DNA of 64,000 nucleotides from Radiobacillus kanasensis (GCF_021049245.1 NZ_CP088020.1:372001-436000), one strand, 5' to 3'; numbered from the stretch's first letter, positions 15,832 to 25,674 are shown. The notes: generated by a model from the sequence alone, not told the origin. Numbers and translations are program-made.

Positions 15832-17658
15832 ATGCAATTAAGAGAAGATATTCGCAACATCGCGATCATCGCCCACGTAGACCACGGGAAAACGACGCTA
15901 GTGGACCAATTACTTCGTTATTCTGGTACGTTTCGGGAAAACGAACAAGTGGACGAAAGAGCGATGGACTCCAATGATTTGGAGAGAGAACGTGGCATAA
16001 CGATTCTAGCTAAAAATACGGCTATTCAATATAACGATACAAGAATCAACATCCTAGATACACCAGGTCACGCTGACTTTGGTGGAGAAGTAGAACGTAT
16101 TATGAAAATGGTAGATGGAGTATTGCTTGTCGTGGACGCGTACGAAGGGTGTATGCCGCAAACGCGTTTCGTGCTAAAGAAAGCATTAGAACAAAAGCTT
16201 ACACCGGTTGTTGTCGTGAACAAAATAGACCGACCAAGTGCTCGTCCTGAATATGTCATTGATGAAGTGTTAGATTTATTCATCGAGCTAGGAGCAGATG
16301 AGGACCAATTAGAATTCCCGGTTGTCTATGCATCCGCGTTAAACGGTACGTCTGGAGAAGAGCCAGAGGACCAACAAGAAACGATGGATCCAATCTTTTC
16401 AACTATCTTAGACAATATCCCGGCACCTGCAGATAATTCTGCTGAACCATTACAATTCCAAGTAACGATGTTGGACTACAACGACTATTTAGGTCGTGTT
16501 GGGATCGGACGTATTTTCCGTGGATCTATTAAAGTTGGTCAACAGGTTGCTTTAATGAAAAAGGATGGCTCGGTAAAATCCTTCCGTGTAACGAAATTGT
16601 TCGGTTTCATCGGATTAAAACGTATTGAGATTCAAGAGGCAAAAGCTGGTGACATCATTGCGTTATCCGGTATGGAGGATATTAACGTAGGAGAAACGGT
16701 ATGTCCACAAGATCATCAAGAGGCACTACCAATCCCGAGAATTGATGAACCGACTTTACAAATGACTTTCCTTGTAAACAACAGTCCATTTGCTGGAAAA
16801 GAAGGAAAATATATTACGTCTCGTAAAATTGAAGAGCGTTTATTAACCCAATTAGAAACGGATGTAAGCTTACGTGTAGATCCTACAGACTCTCCAGATG
16901 CTTGGACAGTTTCTGGACGTGGAGAGCTTCACCTATCGATTTTAGTAGAAAACATGCGTCGTGAAGGCTATGAGCTTCAACTGTCTAAACCGCAAGTTAT
17001 CATCAAGGAAATCGATGGGGTTCGCTGTGAACCAGTAGAGCGTGTACAAGTAGACGTTCCAGAGGAGTACACAGGTGGGGTGATGGAATCCCTTGGAGCA
17101 AGAAAGGGAGAAATGCTTGACATGGCCAACCACGGTAACGGGCAAGTAAGAATGGAATTCAAGATTCCTTCCCGTGGTTTAATTGGTTATACAACAGAAT
17201 TCATGACGCAAACACGTGGTTTCGGTATTTTGAACCATACGTTTGATCAATACGAACCGGTTGTTTCCGGAAGAGTTGGTGGAAGACGCCAAGGTGTTCT
17301 CGTAGCGTTAGAACCAGGGAAAGCATCTACGTACGGTATTATGGGTCTAGAGGATCGTGGAACAATTTTTGTGGATCCAGGTACAGAAGTGTATGCAGGT
17401 ATGATCGTCGGAGAACACAACCGCGATAACGACTTAACGGTTAATATTACAAAAGAAAAGCATTTAACAAACGTTCGATCTGCAACAAAAGATCAAACAG
17501 CTACCATTCGTAAAACAAGAACATTAACACTAGAAGAAGCAATTGAGTATTTGAACGATGACGAATACTGCGAAGTAACACCAGAATCCATTCGTCTTCG
17601 TAAAAAAATCTTAAACAAAAACGAACGTGAAAAAGCAGCGAAGAAAAAAACGGTTTAA
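15832..17658 (+). CDS. typA: Ribosome-associated GTPase TypA/BipA
   Basis: 608 residues, the standard length. The G domain has G1 AHVDHGKTT, the switch I region ERERGITI, G3 DTPGHADFGGE and G4 NKIDRP, followed by the EF-G-like domains II, III and V and the BipA-specific C-terminal domain (about 490-608). It binds the 70S ribosome and is needed for growth at low temperature and for 50S maturation in other bacteria. An SD (GAGGAG) precedes ATG 15832. Monocistronic, with a strong terminator at 17669. Confidence 0.98.
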   Translation: MQLREDIRNIAIIAHVDHGKTTLVDQLLRYSGTFRENEQVDERAMDSNDLERERGITILAKNTAIQYNDTRINILDTPGHADFGGEVERIMKMVDGVLLVVDAYEGCMPQTRFVLKKALEQKLTPVVVVNKIDRPSARPEYVIDEVLDLFIELGADEDQLEFPVVYASALNGTSGEEPEDQQETMDPIFSTILDNIPAPADNSAEPLQFQVTMLDYNDYLGRVGIGRIFRGSIKVGQQVALMKKDGSVKSFRVTKLFGFIGLKRIEIQEAKAGDIIALSGMEDINVGETVCPQDHQEALPIPRIDEPTLQMTFLVNNSPFAGKEGKYITSRKIEERLLTQLETDVSLRVDPTDSPDAWTVSGRGELHLSILVENMRREGYELQLSKPQVIIKEIDGVRCEPVERVQVDVPEEYTGGVMESLGARKGEMLDMANHGNGQVRMEFKIPSRGLIGYTTEFMTQTRGFGILNHTFDQYEPVVSGRVGGRRQGVLVALEPGKASTYGIMGLEDRGTIFVDPGTEVYAGMIVGEHNRDNDLTVNITKEKHLTNVRSATKDQTATIRKTRTLTLEEAIEYLNDDEYCEVTPESIRLRKKILNKNEREKAAKKKTV

Positions 17659-17668
17659 TCTTATGAGG

Positions 17669-17701
17669 CCAGTTCTACATCCAGTGTAGAGCTGGTTTTT
17701 T
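17669..17701 (+). terminator. Terminator of typA
   Basis: CCAG-TCTACA pairs with TGTAGA-CTGG, followed by TTTTTT. Confidence 0.88.
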
Positions 17702-17876
17702 GTGTTGTGAATAGCTGAACGCCAAAATCAGGCACACGAGCGCCAATAAAAATTAACCTCCGAAAACTAAAGACTGCCTCCTTAATAAATCCATAAGAAC
17801 AATTACAATTTTGGGTATAAAGACAAGACATTAGCACAAAGTATTTCTAAATACATAGGAAGGGAGGAAATGAATC

Positions 17877-18221
17877 ATGAAACAAATAAAATGGAGTTTG
17901 ATAGTCGCAGCTTTTACTTTAACGTTGTTTAGCTTCAGTTCTCTAGATATTAGTGCTGAGGACAGCGGTGACTCGAATCAAGAGGTAACGGAAAAGAAAG
18001 AGTTAACGAAAGATCAAATGGCTGAAATGAAGGTATTACACGATGATCTTGTTAAACAAAGAAAATTGATCATTGATAAATACGTCGAGTTCGGTGTAAT
18101 CAGTGAAGACAAGGCGAAGAAAATGAAAGAGCATATAGACTTTTTTACTGAAAAACTAAAAGAGAACGGCTACATGATGGAGCATAAAAAGCACGGTCAT
18201 GGCCATAAACATTTTGAGTAA
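17877..18221 (+). CDS. yckD: Secreted DUF2680 (YckD-like) protein
   Basis: 114 residues with a Sec signal peptide (about 1-27, ending ISA), a short acidic linker, one helical DUF2680 domain (about 40-98) with the family pattern ...QRKLIIDKYVEFGVISEDKA..., and a His/Lys-rich tail (EHKKHGHGHKHFE), which could bind metal. It resembles B. subtilis YckD in length, domain and His-rich C-terminus. Function is unknown. A strong SD (GGGAGGA) precedes ATG 17877. Ends at the terminator at 18239. Confidence 0.82.
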   Translation: MKQIKWSLIVAAFTLTLFSFSSLDISAEDSGDSNQEVTEKKELTKDQMAEMKVLHDDLVKQRKLIIDKYVEFGVISEDKAKKMKEHIDFFTEKLKENGYMMEHKKHGHGHKHFE

Positions 18222-18238
18222 AAAGAATAAGAAAAAGG

Positions 18239-18267
18239 AACTCAACCAATTCGGTTGAGTTTTTTTC
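18239..18267 (+). terminator. Terminator of yckD-like gene
   Basis: AACTCAACC (18239-18247) pairs with GGTTGAGTT (18253-18261), followed by TTTTTT. Confidence 0.88.
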
Positions 18268-18346
18268 TGAAAGGAGAGTCGTATTTTTACAAGGAGGAAG
18301 GAAGTGAGGTATAGTATAGTAAATTCAAGACCAGAGGGGTGATGGT

Positions 18347-19417
18347 GTGGTGCGATTTCTTGTTGTTGTAGGATTATTCATGTTGAGCGTTGGGTGTTCC
18401 GATCAGGAGGAACGTAATCGTGAGGAAGGTGCCAACAGTCCGGATAGGATGGAAACAGAAATCTCTTCGGTACAAACGATAGCATCACATTTAGAAGAGC
18501 CATGGGAAATTGTACAATTTGAGGAACGAATATACGTCAGTGAAAGAAATGGCTCTATTGTCGAAATAGAAAGCAATGAGTATCAAAGAAAACCGGTGGA
18601 ACTAGACGAAGAATTAGCGGAAGAACCTGAAGCGGGTCTATTAGGCTTGGTCATACCAGAGGATTTTACCCAAACAAACCGAGCCATAGCCTATTACTCC
18701 TATGTTCAGGAGGGTGAAGTTTATCAAAGAGTAGTAGCTATTATAGAAAGGGAAGAAGTTTGGAAGGAAGACTATACGCTCATCGATCAAATTCCTGGTG
18801 GAACCTTTCATCAAGGGGGAAGAATCGAAATAGGGCCGGATGACAAACTATATGTAACAACGGGGGATGCAACAGAACCAGATCTGGCCCAGAACAAAGA
18901 AAGTTTAGCCGGAAAAATCTTGCGTGTGAATTTGGATGGATCCGTTCCGTCAGATAATCCTTTTCCAGGTTCTCTTATTTTTAGCCTTGGTCATCGAAAT
19001 CCACAAGGGCTTGCTTGGACAGAAGGTGATCAGCTTTATGCTACTGAACACGGGAATCAAGCACATGATGAATTAAATCGCATTCAGGCGGGAGCTAATT
19101 ACGGCTGGCCAGAAATAGAGGGAGATCAGGGTCAAAGCGGAATGCAAACACCTATTGTTCATTCCGGAGAAGAGACTTGGGCACCTTCTGGTTTAACTTA
19201 TTACGATGACCATTTTTATTTTGCGGGGCTTCGGGGAGAGGCTATTCATCGTTACTCCCTTGATCAGGAGCAATTAGATGTAATCATTAGTGGTTATGGT
19301 AGAATCCGTGATGTACTTGCTACAGAGGCTGGGCTTTACTTCATAACAAATAATACGGACGGACGAGGAAACCCTACATCAGAGGATGATCAGTTAATGC
19401 TAAAAAGGTGGGAATAA
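18347..19417 (+). CDS. Lipoprotein sugar dehydrogenase of the GSDH (PQQ-dependent) family
   Basis: 356 residues. A lipoprotein signal ends at LSVGC (Cys17), so the protein should sit on the outer membrane face. The rest is a six-bladed beta-propeller of the glucose/sorbosone dehydrogenase family, with blade motifs EAGLLGLVIPEDF, GGTFHQGGRIEIGPDDKLYV, TGDATEPDLAQ, LGHRNPQGLAW, ATEHGNQAHDELNRI and NYGWPEIEG. The conserved His-Gln, Asn-Pro-Gln-Gly and EHG residues support a cofactor/Ca site, but substrate and PQQ dependence are not shown. Start is GTG 18347 after AGAGGGG; an ATG five bases earlier is out of frame. Followed two bases later by the DUF1232 gene. Confidence 0.88.
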   Translation: MVRFLVVVGLFMLSVGCSDQEERNREEGANSPDRMETEISSVQTIASHLEEPWEIVQFEERIYVSERNGSIVEIESNEYQRKPVELDEELAEEPEAGLLGLVIPEDFTQTNRAIAYYSYVQEGEVYQRVVAIIEREEVWKEDYTLIDQIPGGTFHQGGRIEIGPDDKLYVTTGDATEPDLAQNKESLAGKILRVNLDGSVPSDNPFPGSLIFSLGHRNPQGLAWTEGDQLYATEHGNQAHDELNRIQAGANYGWPEIEGDQGQSGMQTPIVHSGEETWAPSGLTYYDDHFYFAGLRGEAIHRYSLDQEQLDVIISGYGRIRDVLATEAGLYFITNNTDGRGNPTSEDDQLMLKRWE

Positions 19418-19418
19418 G

Positions 19419-19694
19419 ATGAGAAGATTTGTTAGACGGCTTAAATTTTTGTTTAATATTAGAAAATCAATCCCGTTTCTAAAAGACTTTTTTACGTCTA
19501 AAGAGGTTAGTAATGGCAAGAAATTAATCTCTGTTCTGTTGGTAGTGGGTTATATTTTCTTTCCATTCGATTTAATTCCGGACTTCTTTCTATGGTTCGG
19601 AATACTAGACGACGTAGCAGTAGCTGGCTTTGTTTTGCAAAAAATCGTTCAAATGGCTCCAAAGGACTTACAGGATAAATACGATATCCGATAG
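19419..19694 (+). CDS. Small DUF1232 membrane protein
   Basis: 91 residues with the DUF1232 signature GYIFFPFDLIPDFFLWFGILDDVAVAGFVL (about 44-73), a hydrophobic hairpin likely inserted in the membrane, and a basic N-terminus. Start ATG 19419 lies one base after the stop of the sugar-dehydrogenase gene, so translation is probably coupled. Function unknown; related small proteins are found widely in Firmicutes. Confidence 0.88.
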   Translation: MRRFVRRLKFLFNIRKSIPFLKDFFTSKEVSNGKKLISVLLVVGYIFFPFDLIPDFFLWFGILDDVAVAGFVLQKIVQMAPKDLQDKYDIR

Positions 19695-19712
19695 TTCCTA
19701 TAAGCTGTTCAT

Positions 19713-19762
19713 TTGGAGAAAAAGATTGTCCTATATATAATGATATAAGCAAATACTTATAT
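19713..19762 (+). promoter_or_regulatory. ars operon promoter with ArsR operator
   Basis: TTGGAG (19713-19718), a 17-base spacer and TATAAT (19736-19741). Immediately downstream is a perfect inverted repeat ATATAAG (19743-19749)/CTTATAT (19756-19762) with a 6-base spacer, the typical layout of an ArsR/SmtB operator overlapping the transcription start. Confidence 0.8.
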
Positions 19763-19773
19763 GGGGGTTGCGT

Positions 19774-20121
19774 ATGGAGAATCTAACCACTGTATCTCTT
19801 GATAAAACATCAACTGTTTTAAAACTGTTGGGAGACAAAACACGTTTAAAAATCATGGCGCTTTTGCACAATAGGGAATGCTGTGTATGTGAGCTGGTCG
19901 AGATCTTACATATGTCTCAGCCTGCTATTAGTCAGCATTTACGAAAATTAAAAGACGGGAAACTTATTGTAGAACACCGAAAGGGTCAATGGGTCTTTTA
20001 TGAATGGAATACCAATTCAGAGCATTTTTCACTGCTTGAAAGCATTTTGGAATATATTCCGAATGTGAAGCATGAGCTTGAAGAATTAGACAATAAAGGT
20101 CTAAGAATTATTTGTAGGTAA
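19774..20121 (+). CDS. arsR: Arsenical-resistance repressor ArsR
   Basis: 115-residue winged-helix repressor of the ArsR/SmtB family. ATG 19774 follows GGGGG; an in-frame TTG two codons earlier is less well placed. The recognition region is [19 protein letters not shown], and the N-terminal helix carries ECCVCEL (Cys36, Cys37, Cys39), the As(III)/Sb(III)-binding motif. In the family, binding of arsenite releases the repressor from the promoter, here the ATATAAG-N6-CTTATAT element. First gene of arsRBC. Confidence 0.95.
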   Translation: MENLTTVSLDKTSTVLKLLGDKTRLKIMALLHNRECCVCELVEILHMSQPAISQHLRKLKDGKLIVEHRKGQWVFYEWNTNSEHFSLLESILEYIPNVKHELEELDNKGLRIICR

Positions 20122-20138
20122 TTTTAGGGGGAACTTTT

Positions 20139-21437
20139 TTGGAACTACAAACCATACTGGCAATACTTATTTTTCTTCTTACTTTAACGCTTGTGATCTG
20201 GCAACCTAAGCAATTGGGAATTGGTTGGACTGCTTGTGGCGGGGCAATCCTAGCTTTACTAGTTGGAGTGGTGACATGGGAGGATGTCATTGCTGTAACA
20301 GGGATTGTTTGGAATGCAACGTTTGCATTTATCGCGATTATTATCATTTCTTTAATTCTTGATGAAATTGGCTTGTTTGAATGGGCTGCTCTCCATATGG
20401 CAAGAATTGCAAATGGAAATGGCGTAAAAATGTTTGTGCTTATTACGATCTTGGGTGCATTAGTAGCCGCGTTGTTTGCTAATGATGGGGCAGCACTTAT
20501 ATTAACACCCATCGTGTTAGCGATGGTACGAGCATTAAACTTTAAGGCAAGGTTAATCCTTCCTTTTGTCATTGCTAGTGGGTTTATCGCGGATACGACA
20601 TCATTACCACTAGTTGTTAGTAACTTAGTGAACATTGTTTCAGCAGATGTGTTTGACATTGGATTTATTGAATATGCCTCGAGAATGATTATTCCGAATT
20701 TGTTTAGTCTTATCGCAAGCATTTTGGTGCTATTTTTCCTTTATAAAAAGGATATACCAAAGCATTATGATGTGAATGAACTGAAGGAGCCGAGGGTTGC
20801 AGTCAAAGATACCTTCCTATTTCGAATAGCATGGATCGTTCTTGGTTTGTTACTTGTTGGTTACTTCTTAAGCGAGTGGCTACAAGTACCTGTATCCGTA
20901 ATAGCTGGCGTAGTCGCTATTGCATTTTTACTGTTAGCTCGTAAAAGTGAAGCGGTTCGGACCGAGAAAGTGTTAAAAGGGGCACCTTGGGCCATTGTGT
21001 TTTTCTCGATTGGGATGTACGTAGTCGTGTATGGATTACGTAATGCCGGTTTAATGGATGTTTTAGCTAATGTCATGGAAGGAATGGTTGAACAAGGGTT
21101 ATTTGCTGCAACGATGGGCATGGGATTCCTAGCTGCTTTTCTATCATCCATTATGAACAATATGCCAACAGTGATGATTGATGCCCTTGCGATTCAACAA
21201 ACAGGGGTAACAGGAGTAACAAAAGAAGCACTTATTTACGCGAATGTCATCGGCAGTGATCTAGGTCCGAAAATTACCCCGATTGGTTCGTTAGCGACCC
21301 TATTATGGCTTCACGTTTTAAAACAAAAGGACGTTACCATTACATGGGGATACTATTTCAAGGTAGGAATTCTTTTAACCATTCCAACGTTATTTATTAC
21401 GTTGCTAGGTTTATATATCACCTTATTACTTTTTTAG
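20139..21437 (+). CDS. arsB: Arsenite/antimonite efflux pump ArsB
   Basis: 432 residues with 11-12 hydrophobic segments of the ArsB (not Acr3) type. Typical blocks are [36 protein letters not shown] and a C-terminal [13 protein letters not shown] plus [22 protein letters not shown]. It exports As(III)/Sb(III) across the membrane. Start is TTG 20139, 17 bases after arsR, with TAGGGGG as SD. The unusual start and spacing suggest modest translation relative to arsR. Confidence 0.96.
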   Translation: MELQTILAILIFLLTLTLVIWQPKQLGIGWTACGGAILALLVGVVTWEDVIAVTGIVWNATFAFIAIIIISLILDEIGLFEWAALHMARIANGNGVKMFVLITILGALVAALFANDGAALILTPIVLAMVRALNFKARLILPFVIASGFIADTTSLPLVVSNLVNIVSADVFDIGFIEYASRMIIPNLFSLIASILVLFFLYKKDIPKHYDVNELKEPRVAVKDTFLFRIAWIVLGLLLVGYFLSEWLQVPVSVIAGVVAIAFLLLARKSEAVRTEKVLKGAPWAIVFFSIGMYVVVYGLRNAGLMDVLANVMEGMVEQGLFAATMGMGFLAAFLSSIMNNMPTVMIDALAIQQTGVTGVTKEALIYANVIGSDLGPKITPIGSLATLLWLHVLKQKDVTITWGYYFKVGILLTIPTLFITLLGLYITLLLF

Positions 21438-21448
21438 GAGGAATTATG

Positions 21449-21871
21449 ATGGAACAAAAACCGACTCTATATTTTTTGTGCACAGGAAATTCTTGTAGAA
21501 GTCAGATGGCAGAAGGTTTTGCTAAAAAGCATTTAGGCGAGGAATGGACTGTCAAAAGTGCAGGCTTAGAAGCACATGGGTTAAATCCAAATGCGGTGAA
21601 AGCTATGAAAGAAACGGGAATTGATATATCCAATCAAGAGTCTAGTGTCATTGATCCTGACATTTTAAATAATGCAGAATTAGTTGTAACGTTATGTGGG
21701 CATGCAAACGATCACTGTCCGGTAACACCTCCTCATGTGAAAAGGGAGCACTGGGGCTTCGAGGATCCAGCACAAGCGGTAGGAACGGAAGAGGAAAAGT
21801 GGACTGTGTTCCAAAATGTTCGTGATGCAATTGAGAAAAGAATTGTTGAATTTAAGGAAACTGGAAAATAA
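21449..21871 (+). CDS. arsC: Arsenate reductase ArsC, thioredoxin-coupled
   Basis: 140 residues, low-molecular-weight phosphatase fold. The P-loop CTGNSCRS holds Cys11 and Cys16, and the redox pair continues with Cys83 and Cys90 ([10 protein letters not shown]), the three-cysteine relay of the thioredoxin-dependent class. It reduces arsenate to arsenite for ArsB. Very close to B. subtilis ArsC, including [17 protein letters not shown] chose ATG 21449 (7 bases after AGGAGG) over the adjacent ATG 21446. Last gene of arsRBC. Confidence 0.97.
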   Translation: MEQKPTLYFLCTGNSCRSQMAEGFAKKHLGEEWTVKSAGLEAHGLNPNAVKAMKETGIDISNQESSVIDPDILNNAELVVTLCGHANDHCPVTPPHVKREHWGFEDPAQAVGTEEEKWTVFQNVRDAIEKRIVEFKETGK

Positions 21872-21912
21872 AACTAGCCCTCCTAAAAAGAGGACTAGTT
21901 CATGTCGTACTA

Positions 21913-22074
21913 CTATAAATTAGGATTTTGTCTTCTTGCTTCTTTCACTTGAGATCTACGGTAGCCGCCGGCGATGTCTGCCTTCTTAAATTCTTTCGTG
22001 TAAAGAACTTCTTGTGTGTCGGATAAAGAAGCACCTTCCGTACGTGTTGGTTGATATTGAGATTTTTGTGCCAT
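21913..22074 (-). CDS. yfhE: Small YfhE-family protein
   Basis: 53-residue basic protein too short for most gene callers. It starts at ATG 22074 behind a good SD (AAAGGGTG). The core LSDTQEVLYTKEFKKADIAG followed by GYRR matches the YfhE pattern (TQEV-Y-EFK-AD-AGG) of short Bacillus proteins made around sporulation. Function unknown. Convergent with arsC; the two are separated by a CTAG-type inverted repeat at 21880-21899. Confidence 0.75.
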   Translation of the reverse strand: MAQKSQYQPTRTEGASLSDTQEVLYTKEFKKADIAGGYRRSQVKEARRQNPNL

Positions 22075-22204
22075 CGAAAATCACCCTTTCTATAGGATCG
22101 GTATATAATTATCATTCCCATCACAAACGGAATTAAACGAAGAATTTTCCAAGTGCGGATTGATATTTTATAGGGAATGGGTATAATAAAAGTACTTTAT
22201 AATA

Positions 22205-22478
22205 GTGATGGTTGATGAGAAAGAGAGTAGTTCTTCTGGATATCCAAGCGAGTTAGGATTTGGTGGGAGCCTAGCATAGAAGGTAGAATGAACCGGACTT
22301 TCTCGACTGTATTCCTGAACCGTATAGGGAATGTTCAAGAGATTGAACATCCTTTTATAGTAGGGAATACCGGTAGCCGCCGATATCGGTTAAGTAGGTT
22401 CTAGTTTGGAACAATTAGAGTGGTACCGCGGGATATAAACTCTCGTCTCTTTTTCGTAAAGAGATGGGAGTTTTTTTA
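22205..22478 (+). ncRNA. T-box leader (tRNA-Arg sensing) of argS
   Basis: The T-box AGAGTGGTACCGCGG is at 22417-22431. It is followed by a terminator whose arms start AAACTC and end GAGTTT (22438-22473), then a T run. Stem I is closed by GAGAAAG with CTTTCTC near 22300. The triplet CGG at 22294-22296, just 5' of that strand, is the likely specifier and is an arginine codon, agreeing with the gene. argS is not universally T-box-regulated in Bacilli, which makes this leader useful to record. Confidence 0.88.
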
Positions 22479-22509
22479 ATGAATTGGTAAGTAGAAAGGG
22501 ATGGATAAA

Positions 22510-24201
22510 ATGAATTACAAAGCACAATTTGCCGAAGCATTACAAGAACATCTAGCAGAATTATCGTATGATTCGATTTATCAACTCATTGAACAACCAA
22601 AGCAATTGAGTCATGGGGATTTAGCCTTTCCGTGCTTTGAATTGGCAAAAATAAAACGAACGTCTCCTATGAATATTGCGAGTGAGTTAGCTGGAAAAGT
22701 GGCGAGTGATCTATTTGAAAAGGTCGAAGCGGTAGGACCCTATGTGAATGTCTTTTTGGATAAGAGAAAAGTCGGATCAAAAGTGATTCATGACATTCTC
22801 CAAAAGAAAAATCACTATGGCGATTCTGATAGAGGGAAAGATGGAAAAGTTCCAATCGACATGTCTTCTCCTAATATAGCAAAGCCATTTTCCATGGGGC
22901 ACTTACGCTCTACGGTAATTGGAAACAGTATTGCTTTGCTTCTGAAGAAGTCTGGTTACCAACCGATTCGTATTAATCACCTCGGAGATTGGGGAACACA
23001 ATTTGGCAAGCTGATGGTTGCGTATAAAAAGTGGGGAGAAGAAAATAAGGTCCGCCAAAACCCGATTGAGGAGCTACTCCAACTATATATCCTTTTTCAC
23101 GAAGAAGCCGAAACCGACCCTAGTTTAGTGGAGGAAGGCCGTGCTTGGTTTAAACGATTGGAAGATGGGGATACAGAAGCAGAAAGCCTGTGGAAGTGGT
23201 TTAGAGAAGAGTCCTTAAAGGAATTTAACAAGATTTATGAGCTGTTAGGGATTGAATTTGATTCCACACATGGTGAAGCCTTTTATAACGATAAAATGGA
23301 GGAAGTTGTAAAGCTGTTAGAGGAAAAGAGCTTACTAACTGAATCAGAGGGTGCTCAGGTCGTTGATTTAAGTGAGCACGATTTACCGCCTAGTTTAATC
23401 CGGAAATCGGATGGCGCGACGCTTTACACAACGCGTGACTTAGCAGCTGCCTTATATCGCAATCGCACCTATGATTTTGTTCGATCGTTATATGTCGTTG
23501 GAAACGAACAAGGGCTTCATTTTAAACAATTGAAACTCGTTCTAGAGAAAATGGGTTATGCTTGGGCGAAGGATTTGCATCACGTTTCATTCGGGATGAT
23601 TCTGAAAGATGGTAAAAAGATGTCGACACGCAAAGGGAAGGTCGTCTTATTAGAGGAAGTTCTTCGTGAAGCCATCGACTTAGCTAAGTTTAATATGGAA
23701 GAAAAAAATCCTGGACTAGTAGACAAGGAAGAAGCGGCTAAAGCTGTCGGTGTAGGTGCTGTGCTGTTCCATGATTTGAAAAACCACCGAAATAACGATG
23801 TGGAGTTTTCATTGGAAGACATGCTCCGTATTGAAGGGGAAACCGGACCTTATGTTCAATATACACATGCCAGAGGCTGTTCACTTTTAGAAAAAGGGAA
23901 CTTCCAAGCACAAGAAGGCCTCATCGATTTGGAGGAAGATCACACTTATGCTTGGTCGATTATCAGTGAGTTATTAAGCTTTCCGAATACGGTCAAAAGA
24001 GCAACCGAACAATTCGATCCATCTATTATTGCTAAATATGTCGTCGATTTGGCACAAGCGTTTAACAGATACTATGCGCATGTTCGTGTCTTAGAAGATA
24101 CGAGTAAAAGGGATCATCGCCTAGCTCTTGTTCAAGCTGTGGTACTTGTATTAGAAGAGGGACTAAGACTACTTGGCATGAAAGCACCAAAACAAATGTG
24201 A
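22510..24201 (+). CDS. argS: Arginyl-tRNA synthetase
   Basis: 563 residues, class Ia synthetase. The N-terminal Add-1 domain (about 1-110), the HIGH-type motif in PNIAKPFSMGHLRST, the KMSKS counterpart MSTRKGKVV, and the C-terminal DALR anticodon-binding domain with ARVL/YYAHVRVL are in order. ATG 22510 is preceded by GAAAGGG at nine bases; ATG 22501 abuts the same SD and is rejected. Transcribed from the T-box leader; its stop is followed within a few bases by long repeat copy A. Confidence 0.96.
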   Translation: MNYKAQFAEALQEHLAELSYDSIYQLIEQPKQLSHGDLAFPCFELAKIKRTSPMNIASELAGKVASDLFEKVEAVGPYVNVFLDKRKVGSKVIHDILQKKNHYGDSDRGKDGKVPIDMSSPNIAKPFSMGHLRSTVIGNSIALLLKKSGYQPIRINHLGDWGTQFGKLMVAYKKWGEENKVRQNPIEELLQLYILFHEEAETDPSLVEEGRAWFKRLEDGDTEAESLWKWFREESLKEFNKIYELLGIEFDSTHGEAFYNDKMEEVVKLLEEKSLLTESEGAQVVDLSEHDLPPSLIRKSDGATLYTTRDLAAALYRNRTYDFVRSLYVVGNEQGLHFKQLKLVLEKMGYAWAKDLHHVSFGMILKDGKKMSTRKGKVVLLEEVLREAIDLAKFNMEEKNPGLVDKEEAAKAVGVGAVLFHDLKNHRNNDVEFSLEDMLRIEGETGPYVQYTHARGCSLLEKGNFQAQEGLIDLEEDHTYAWSIISELLSFPNTVKRATEQFDPSIIAKYVVDLAQAFNRYYAHVRVLEDTSKRDHRLALVQAVVLVLEEGLRLLGMKAPKQM

Positions 24202-24204
24202 CTT

Positions 24205-24862
24205 GAAAAGAGGATGGGACAAAAGAGTTATAATCCTAATAAAATCCGAACTATAGTTCGAAATCTTTCATTAGAATTCGAATCAGTTCGGATTTTTCTA
24301 TTTGGAGGATTTTGTAAATATTGTCGCAAATTTTATTTATACTCCGACGTAACGAAATAAGGACTCGTATATACTTTATCAAGTTGACTGCTAATGCGGC
24401 GCTGCGGAAAAATACTCGCTTTCCGTGGGGAACGCCTCAGCCTCCTCGCTCGCAAAAAACGCTCACTGTGGGGTCTTCAACTGTTCCTTTCCCACAGGAC
24501 AAGGAATACTGCGGAAGCTTAACCTCGCACGCAGAAAATTGGGGTTTATTTTCAAGGAGTCTCGCATTTTTCCGCAGCTTAGTTTGGCGTCCCTTATCAA
24601 GTAAGAGGAACTTCTTGACTGTTTATTTTATTGGGTATAGTAACCCACTAAATTTAGAAAACCTCAATCAGCGTAGGCAGAATACGGAGACTCCTGCGGC
24701 ATCAGCTTCACTTCATTATTTTTTCTATAAATAAATTTACGTCGTAGTTTCTATCAACTGTGTATGAAAATCCAATCATTTAAATTAACATTTTAAGCTT
24801 CTTATCCTGTAATCGTTCGTCTTTAGAGTGGGAAGTTATAGTTTTGTCCCAGCCTCTTTTCC
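24205..24862. repeat. Long composite intergenic repeat, copy A
   Basis: A 0.66-kb element filling the gap between convergent argS and the DUF2935 gene. Its ends are inverted repeats, GAAAAGAGGATGGGACAAAA and the complement of TTTTGTCCCAGCCTCTTTTC. Inside are a long-arm hairpin AAATCCGAACT (24242-24252)/AGTTCGGATTT (24285-24295), a module with CTCGCTTTCCGTGGGGAACG, and the strip TGTAATCGTTCGTCTTTA near the right end. The same parts recur in copies B (34.55 kb) and C (47.5-50.0 kb), and a short piece at 56.15 kb. It encodes no credible protein; frames open across it are repeated only because the DNA is. Confidence 0.85.
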
Positions 24863-24864
24863 CT

Positions 24865-25674
24865 TTAATGAGGATCTAATGTTCTTGGTTTAGTCGGATC
24901 ACAATCTGGCATAGAAGTTTGGGTAGATTCTGCTAGCTTAATTAAGTAATAGCATTCTTCTCGTGCCATGTGATCGGCCATTAATCCAGAGAATGTACCT
25001 AGAAGTTCTTCGGATAATTCCATTTCTTCTAACTCATGTAAAAAAACGCGGAATAAATTCATTTCCACTTCTACATCGGAATTAAATCTCGTTAAGGCAG
25101 GGAAGGACTTCTGATTTGTTCGTAAGTATCCGGTCAGTTCAACAGCTTTTAAGTAAAAGGAATTAAAGTGTTTTTCGAACTGTTTACTCTTTTTCTTGAG
25201 ACGTTTTTCTACACCATCGAGATGATCATTAATAATACCAGCGTGTCCGGATGCATCGACGAGCCAAACGAGATGGTGATGAAGCTCGTGGAATATCGGA
25301 GGTGCTTCTCCCTGTTTTAAATAGTTGATGACCAACTGATATTCCTCTAATTCATTGATTGTATGGTTCATAAAAGTGGGGGATAAAAGCATCCCGACCT
25401 GACCGTTCAACTGACGGTCTAAAAGGGATAGTTTAAATGTTTTCAATCGCTCTGCTGCTGCCTCTGCTTCCTTTGTGAAAGCGATCACATTGTTTTCCCC
25501 TAGTGCTTTGGATCTTTCTAAAAGTTCATCAAATAAAAAAACAAATTCTCGGGCAGTTTCTATATCGTTTACTTCTTTTGGATATAAGGAATCTCTAATA
25601 AAACGGGAGTGATCTCCTAACACCTGCAGCCAAAATTGATGTTCAAATTCTGCGCTTTTTAAATAATGTTCCAT
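24865..25674 (-). CDS. DUF2935 helical protein
   Basis: 269 residues, nearly all alpha-helical, forming two related four-helix units (about 5-130 and 140-260). The typical starts are FEHQFWLQVLGDHSRFIRD and, in the second unit, ASGHAGIINDHLDGVEK. His and Glu residues in each unit suggest a ferritin-like metal site. The family is common in spore-forming Firmicutes, with no established function. ATG 25674 has AAGGGG nine bases upstream; the TTG at 25683 is less likely. Confidence 0.85.
   Translation of the reverse strand: MEHYLKSAEFEHQFWLQVLGDHSRFIRDSLYPKEVNDIETAREFVFLFDELLERSKALGENNVIAFTKEAEAAAERLKTFKLSLLDRQLNGQVGMLLSPTFMNHTINELEEYQLVINYLKQGEAPPIFHELHHHLVWLVDASGHAGIINDHLDGVEKRLKKKSKQFEKHFNSFYLKAVELTGYLRTNQKSFPALTRFNSDVEVEMNLFRVFLHELEEMELSEELLGTFSGLMADHMAREECYYLIKLAESTQTSMPDCDPTKPRTLDPH

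Noticed and set aside
24247..24260. Palindrome CGAACTATAGTTCG resembling a LexA box
   Set aside because: It lies after the argS stop within repeat copy A, is not near a promoter, and is altered in copies B and C.
24321..24734. Similar 90-140 codon frames in repeat copies A and B (34867-35127, minus)
   Set aside because: Their shared translation follows from shared repeat DNA. No SD, frame breaks in copy C, and no protein family recognised.
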